Positions 59,440-64,000 of a stretch of DNA of 64,000 nt are shown in pieces. The DNA lies in assembly GCA_032821775.1 (NCBI GenBank), contig JAVLRN010000007.1, positions 744,001 to 808,000 on the forward strand, in the 5' to 3' direction. A program made the position numbers and the translations under genes. The DNA comes from Sanguinoderma infundibulare. Its lineage: Eukaryota; Basidiomycota; Agaricomycetes; Polyporales; Polyporaceae. The notes beneath the pieces were generated by a model. That model worked only from the letters and a program-made list of their open reading frames with translations. It had not been told where the DNA came from and made no database searches. How positions within the stretch are numbered: position 1 is the first letter of the stretch; each line of letters starts with the position of its first letter.

Positions 59440-60580
59440 GAATGACCGTTTGAACCGCGTTGGCGATGTTGAGTTGTCTAAGATCTAGCCAGAGCACAGC
59501 AAGGATCGCCAGCAGCTAGGACAATGCAAAAGCAAGAGCAAGTGTCGTCTAGCCGAAGTGTAGGATACATCGGCGCAGCGCTAAAGGGCAAGCGTTGCAG
59601 AGATCAGACATAGACAGAGGACGGAACGAGTACTCGACCACCCAGCCACACCGAATACAAAGGCATGCCAAACACCGCGCGGATCTTGCTCGACTTCGAG
59701 GGTAGGCTTGAACGACCGTTTGGGTCTACTGCGTTGGTGGCGTCGAGTCGCCTAAGATATTCACCGAGTACTCCGCCAGGCACCTAGGGCCGCCAGTAGC
59801 TAGGACAATGCCAAAGCAGGAGCAAGTGTCAGAGACATCGGCACAGTCCTCCAGGAGAAGCATCGCGGAGGCCAGATATGTGCAGAGGACAGAGGATGAA
59901 GACAAGCACTCAACCATCCAGCCACAGCACACAACACGAAGCCAACCACCGTGTGGATCTTGCTCGGCTCCGGGTGTAAGCTTGAATGATCGTTTGGGTC
60001 TACCACGTGGGCGGCGTCGAGTCGAGTCGCCTAGAGGACGCCACCAGAGTCGCCAGCGACTAGGACAAGAACAAAGCTGGAGTCCCCACAAGTTGATGTT
60101 CTTGATGATGTCGGAAACATCGCCACAGTCATTGGGGGGAAGCATCGTGGAGGACAGATGTAGATGAGGGCCGGAGGACGTATCAAGCGGCTGACTAGCG
60201 AGTACTCAACCACCGAACCACTGTGAGCGCCAAAGCCAATTCCAGTGGTCGCGCGCAATTTAATCTGCCTGGAGTGAGAGTTTGAGTGACCGTTTGGGTC
60301 TACCGCATTGGCAGTGTAAGGTTTGTCCTGGAGGGCGCCACCAGAGTTGCCAGCAACTAAAAGTTTATCGCGAAACCCGGAGTTGACACAAGTGTCAAAT
60401 ACGTCGCCACAGCCATCAAGGTGAAGCGTTGTAGGCGTCAGGCGGAGACAAGAGACCAGGACCTACGAAGCGGGAGACAGGCGAGTCCTCAACCACCAAA
60501 CCACCGTGACCGCCGAAGACGAAGACGAAGCCAAGCATAGCAGGGACAGAGATCCTAGATGTCAGCCACCACAGTGAGAG
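59440..60580. repeat. Four diverged tandem repeats of ~270-300 bp
   Basis: Landmarks recur in order: CGTTTGGGTCTACNNCGTNGGNGGCGTCGAG (degenerate), then GCCAGNNGCTAGGACAA, then CATCGNCACAGTC, then AAGCGTNGNAGG. They appear near 59.45, 59.72, 59.99 and 60.29 kb. Copies differ substantially, so the array is old. Minus-strand frames spell related peptides in each copy (DCADVSDTCSC and DCGDVSDIIKN), hinting that it once encoded, or came from, a repeated coding exon. No family is recognised. Confidence 0.6.
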
Positions 60581-61282
60581 TATCCTGAGATCGAGCTAAG
60601 CACATACAGACGGTGAGCGGCGATGTCGATCCCGAGTCTTCTGTGGCTGGTGGTTGTGGCTTGTCGCGTGTCGTTAAGAGGTGGCGACTCGGAGCTTGGC
60701 TGACGATGCTGAAGGACGATAAGCGATGAGGCGAGCATTGAGTGGCGGAACCGGAAACCTGTGAAGGGGAAGAGGGTAAGATGCATTGGCGGTTTGAACA
60801 GGCGGTTGCGGTTTAAGTAGGTTGGAGGGAGAGGCACACGGGTCAGCCGCACTTGAAACTCCGCGGAGCGCGGCGGACAATTGTCGTCCCAAAAAGGCAG
60901 GTCACTTACCATTCTCGGCGAACCTCCAGTTACGTGTGTCTATCGCTGCCCGCCGCCAAACCGCCGCAAAATGGGTCGATGCCGAGGTCGTCGTTGCGGC
61001 TGGAGGTGTACTTTCAGCAAGAACGCTGGGGAGAAAGATCGAGGGTGTGATGCACGACACCGACTGCGATGGGATGTTTTGGCACATAAAGCGATTGCTA
61101 GCTTGGGAAAGGGTGGACTCACAACGTTTGAGGCAAGTTATAAACCTTCTAGCGATCCCGCTTCCTGCGGCCGAGCCGTCAATTCCCGATCCGGAGGAGT
61201 TTGCACGCATCATATATGTGACGAACGTAAGCCCATAGTGATTATCGTACGGAGTACCGCCGGGGACACGGATTCTCCCATC
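60581..61282. other. No gene supported; 139-codon plus-strand frame
   Basis: A plus-strand frame at 60822-61238 is open for 138 codons and ends SIPDPEEFARIIYVTNVSP, but an antisense frame is open too and no domain is seen. Treated as unproven. Confidence 0.3.
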
Positions 61283-61911
61283 CTAAAGAGTAGAGGGCTG
61301 GTTGCTCCCCATAGCCACGCTGAGCAGTTTGACATAATCCGGCGTGCCCAGCCCAGTGATCTAGACACACATCCGTCAATTCCGCTGACCGCGTCCTCTC
61401 CGCAGAACCAAGCGACCGAGACTGTGGCACGTACCGCGTCCCAACCAGGCATCGCCGGGAAGCCCGCTGTCCCGCACCCGACGTTGCTCCCCATGGTGAT
61501 GTCGTTGAACACCCCCGCCTCCGCAGCCATCCCGTACAGCAGCGGATTGAGGAAGGTCAGCGGCGGCTTGCCCACGTTCAGCAGCTGGTCATTGACGAAT
61601 GCGACCAGGCTCGCAAACATCGGGCTCAACACGCTCGTCCCAAAGATCGGGAGGTGCTGGCCCGCCACGACGATCTCGACGTCCCGGCCCTGTATCGCAA
61701 CATCGGGGAACGCATGGCCGGTGGTGTTGAACCTGCCCGCAAGTGAGCCTGGGTCGGAGGCATTGGCAGTGATGTTGAGCGCGTTGAGGTAGTTGACAGC
61801 TGCGATGGACTGGTAGCTGGGCTGCGGAAAGATGTTGGAGAACCCGCCGGAGGAGATGGTCGCGGCGGTCTTGGGGCTGAGGCCTTCTGTGCTCCTGACT
61901 GAGGTCACGCT
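61283..61911 (-). pseudogene. Sedolisin (S53 peptidase) 3' fragment
   Basis: The C-terminal part of a secreted serine-carboxyl (tripeptidyl-peptidase-like) protease: VTSVRSTEGLSPKTAATISS, GGFSNIFPQPSYQS, FPDVAIQG, the catalytic-Ser region IFGTSVLSPMFASLVAF, PPLTFLNPLLYG and FNDITMGSNVGCGTAGFPA. After a GTACGT...GTCTAG intron comes the calcium-site end ITGLGTPDYVKLLSVAMGSN. This part, including Ser and the calcium-binding end, looks intact. The pro-domain and the Glu/Asp of the triad are absent: upstream of the acceptor at 61911 homology stops and retroelement-type sequence begins. Sedolisins are extracellular acid proteases. The usual catalytic motif is SGTSxSxP and here it begins FGTS. Most likely a truncated pseudogene. 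Confidence 0.75.
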
Positions 61912-61989
61912 GCGAGAGTAGAGCTTCCTCAGTGTGCAGTCTACAGTAAAATTGGAATGTAAGGCATACGGCATCCTCCTGCCTTACTC

Positions 61990-62125
61990 GGATACCTTCT
62001 TAGATTATGTACACATATATATACGCTCTGACACCTGATATCGTGTTCTCCAGCTCTTACTCACATGATATCAGGTACGCGTTCCCGCATGTACACACAG
62101 CTCTTACTCACACAATATCAGATCT
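61990..62125 (+). repeat. Short direct repeats before a retroelement fragment
   Basis: CAGCTCTTACTCACAYRATATCAG occurs twice (about 62052 and 62099), each followed by a similar GCGTTCC/TCGTTCC stretch. It resembles leftover LTR or leader sequence but no complete LTR was identified. Confidence 0.4.
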
Positions 62126-62802
62126 CGTTCCTGTTCGAGTGTTCAAGTGTTGGAGGTAGAACCTCCTTCCACTTTTTTTTGAACTACGAACAGGTCTGCG
62201 TCACCGCTCATCACGGCGACTACCAGCCCTCACAGGTCGGACCCACGTCGTACTGGGACAGCCACGCTCGGCTGTTACAGATCCCTGGAAATCGGATCAC
62301 CCGTGGACGCTACGCTGCATCTGGCACTCTAGCCATCAACGTCAGCACCGACACCTCGGAACCCTCCCCGGTCGACAGTGAGTTATCCTCATTGTCGCTT
62401 CCCAGCACCCCATCCTCGGTCATCTCCCTTCCGGACTCGACACCCCTGTCACCATCCCTGGTGGAAGACTCCGCATACACCCAGTCCGAAACTCTGGTGC
62501 CCAATCAGAGCGCATATATCCAGTCCCCTGCCCAGTACGACGATCCCAATACTTCTTGTTCGTCTCTCATGTCATCCGTAGATCTCCCGAACCCTGTTTC
62601 AAGCGCATATACCCACATAGCAGCCATGTCCTCCGCCGACGCCATGGTCACGATGCGCACCAAAGCGGCACCCGTCGTCAGTCTGGGTAATATCTCCCCC
62701 AACGTCATCAATGCCTGGAAGTCCCTGTGCGGTGGATGGAATGCACAGGATGGGAATAAGGAATTGTCGTTCGTAATATATGGCTTCAGTAAGGAAGCGT
62801 GA
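62126..62802 (+). pseudogene. Possible gypsy-type Gag N-terminal fragment
   Basis: A plus-strand frame (open from 62065) has a Ser/Pro/Thr-rich leader (VDSELSSLSLPSTPSSVISL). It then reads MVTMRTKAAPVVSLGNISPN and VINAWKSLC, resembling the start of basidiomycete Ty3/gypsy Gag proteins. The match stops around 62735, where sequence in the opposite orientation (integrase end) takes over. The call rests on a short motif and is uncertain. Confidence 0.35.
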
Positions 62803-63999
62803 AACGTAGGGAAAAGGTTCATAGAGGAAGGAAGTTCTAGAGTATATGCGGAAGATTCTGGGAAAGCACGTAAAATCGTGTAAGGGCCATCATAGCGAAC
62901 CATGAACTTAGCTACACGGTTGTCTCCTCATTGCATGTACGCCCGCCGGCAATGAAGAGTGGACAGTAAGACCTTGTCTCTGACCTTGTAAGACGGGTCT
63001 GACGTTCGTCCACGGTTTGCTGCGACCATTTGTGCAAGCTTGGCTGCCTGTAAGATGTCTTGCGCCTCCATGACATCCATGTCAATGTTTTTGATGAGAG
63101 TCTCGGCCCTCACAGCGTCGTCGGGTGTAGATCTTCGGATATCATTGACGGTGGCATCGAATAGTGGGGGAAGGACACGTGGTTGACGTCCAATGTGTAG
63201 CTGGAAACGGGAGAATCCTGTCACCTTGTTGACTGCGGACATGATGGTGAAACGGACGCGAGGTAATGCGCGAAGCCAGCTGCGCTGATCGCATTGCACA
63301 TGGTACTGGAGGGTTTGAATGACTGTCTTGTTCATGCGCTCGGAAGCGCCATCTGTTTGTGGATGGTAGGATGTCGACATCTTGAGCTTAACTCCAATAA
63401 GCGTGTGTAGTGCGCGCCAGAAGGATGAGGTGAAAAGTTTGTCCCGGTCTGAGATGATGTCCATGGGCAGACTGTTTTCACAGTACCAGTGATCGAAAAA
63501 CTGGGCTGCGAATTCCTCCGCTGTGATGTCGGTGCGAGTGGGAATGAGGCGAAGGTCGGCACCCAGACGATCAGTGATGGTCGCGATGCAATTGGCTCCA
63601 TCCTCCTCAGGCAGGGGTCCGACAAAGTCGATGGCAATGGAATTTCCTCGGGAATCCAGGACAGGAAGTGGATGTAGGGGACCAGCTGGTTTCATCGTGG
63701 CGCTCTTGTTACATTGACATCCTTCGCAAGCAGGGATATACATTTGCGCAAGTTCTTTGCGCATCTTCGGCCAATAATATGCATCGCGTAGGTAAGCATA
63801 TGATTTGTCAAAAGCGAAATGACCCATCGCATCATGCGCACAGCGGAACAAGCCCTCGCGGACGTGGGGTACGTGAGGAATGGCCAAACGACCTCCCACG
63901 AAGAGCAGACCGTTACATTCCGATATACCGAGTGACCCGACGTTGTTGCGGAGAGATTGGCACCACTTGTCCTTGCAGTAACCATCCCTAATTGCATTC
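62505..63999 (-). pseudogene. Ty3/gypsy retrotransposon integrase region, runs off window
   Basis: From the right edge: ECNGLLFVGGRLAIPHVPHV, the zinc-binding HHCC region (CAHDAMGHFAFDKSYAYLRD, CEGCQCNKSATMKPAGPLHP), and the integrase core with the DDE acidic residues in IAIDFVGPLPEE, DIISDRDKLF and TDGASERMNKTV. Then come the RxPFxL-like GFSRFQLHIGRQPRVLPP and chromatin-end FHASLLKPYITN. TGA at 62928-62930 interrupts between RRAYMQ and GDNRVAKFMVRYDGPYTIL in one frame; a single CGA-to-TGA change explains it. After about 62735 the similarity ends. Reverse transcriptase and RNase H would lie beyond the window. Integrase inserts the element's DNA into the chromosome; this copy is broken. Confidence 0.85.
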
Positions 64000-64000
64000 A

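Overview
This is a fungal nuclear window, most likely from an agaricomycete basidiomycete (polypore-like). The basis is intron-dense genes with about 45-75 nt GT-AG introns, GC-rich third codon positions, a KDZ-type DNA transposon, a Ty3/gypsy integrase, and family members typical of wood or litter fungi (P450, 2OG oxygenase, sedolisin, type-B carboxylesterase). The species is an inference; no organism-specific marker such as rDNA is present. No prokaryotic-style operon or CRISPR exists here.

Layout. 1-5.2 kb: no supportable gene. 5.3-6.9 kb: a two-exon gene for a secreted, extremely His/Lys/Asp/Glu-rich repeat protein, which I do not recognise. 7.3-13.9 kb: conserved housekeeping pair, RPAP1 (minus) and PRMT3 (plus), divergently arranged. 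15.1-24.5 kb: C2H2 zinc-finger genes, two of them products of a segmental duplication, with an unrecognised gene and an unrecognised pseudogene between them. 25-26.5 kb: unrecognised fragments. 27.3-36.1 kb: 2OG-Fe(II) oxygenase, cytochrome P450, F-box remnant, CCDC25/NFACT-R protein, FMN-dependent 2-hydroxyacid oxidase/monooxygenase. 36.9-40.6 kb: two tandem, clearly related membrane-anchored coiled-coil proteins. 42.3-44.7 kb: secreted carboxylesterase.

45.04-57.03 kb is one complete, nearly 12-kb DNA transposon. It has an exact 8-bp target-site duplication (GCCAGTCC), terminal inverted repeats of roughly 0.9 kb built partly from about 307-bp subterminal tandem repeats, a KDZ-class transposase with a premature stop, an HMG-box-like accessory protein, another unrecognised ORF, and two huge palindromes (419 bp and about 2.1 kb). 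The larger palindrome carries tRNA-like pol III box sequences in its arms. The element sits beside a decayed PRP43-like helicase fragment.

57-64 kb is a gene graveyard: PRP43 pseudogene, diverged tandem repeats of about 280-300 bp, a sedolisin 3' fragment, and oppositely oriented gypsy-type fragments that run off the window.

How it works together: the left and middle contain ordinary host genes. The oxidative enzymes at 27-36 kb and the esterase at 42 kb could be a loose secondary-metabolism or detoxification neighbourhood, but the sequence alone does not prove co-regulation. Three coding frames (20.54, 51.68, 62.93 kb) are each interrupted by a stop explained by a single C-to-T change, suggesting a shared mutational process on repeats and decaying genes. 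Exon boundaries were chosen by eye from GT/AG sites, reading frame and family conservation; no alignment or transcript evidence was available.
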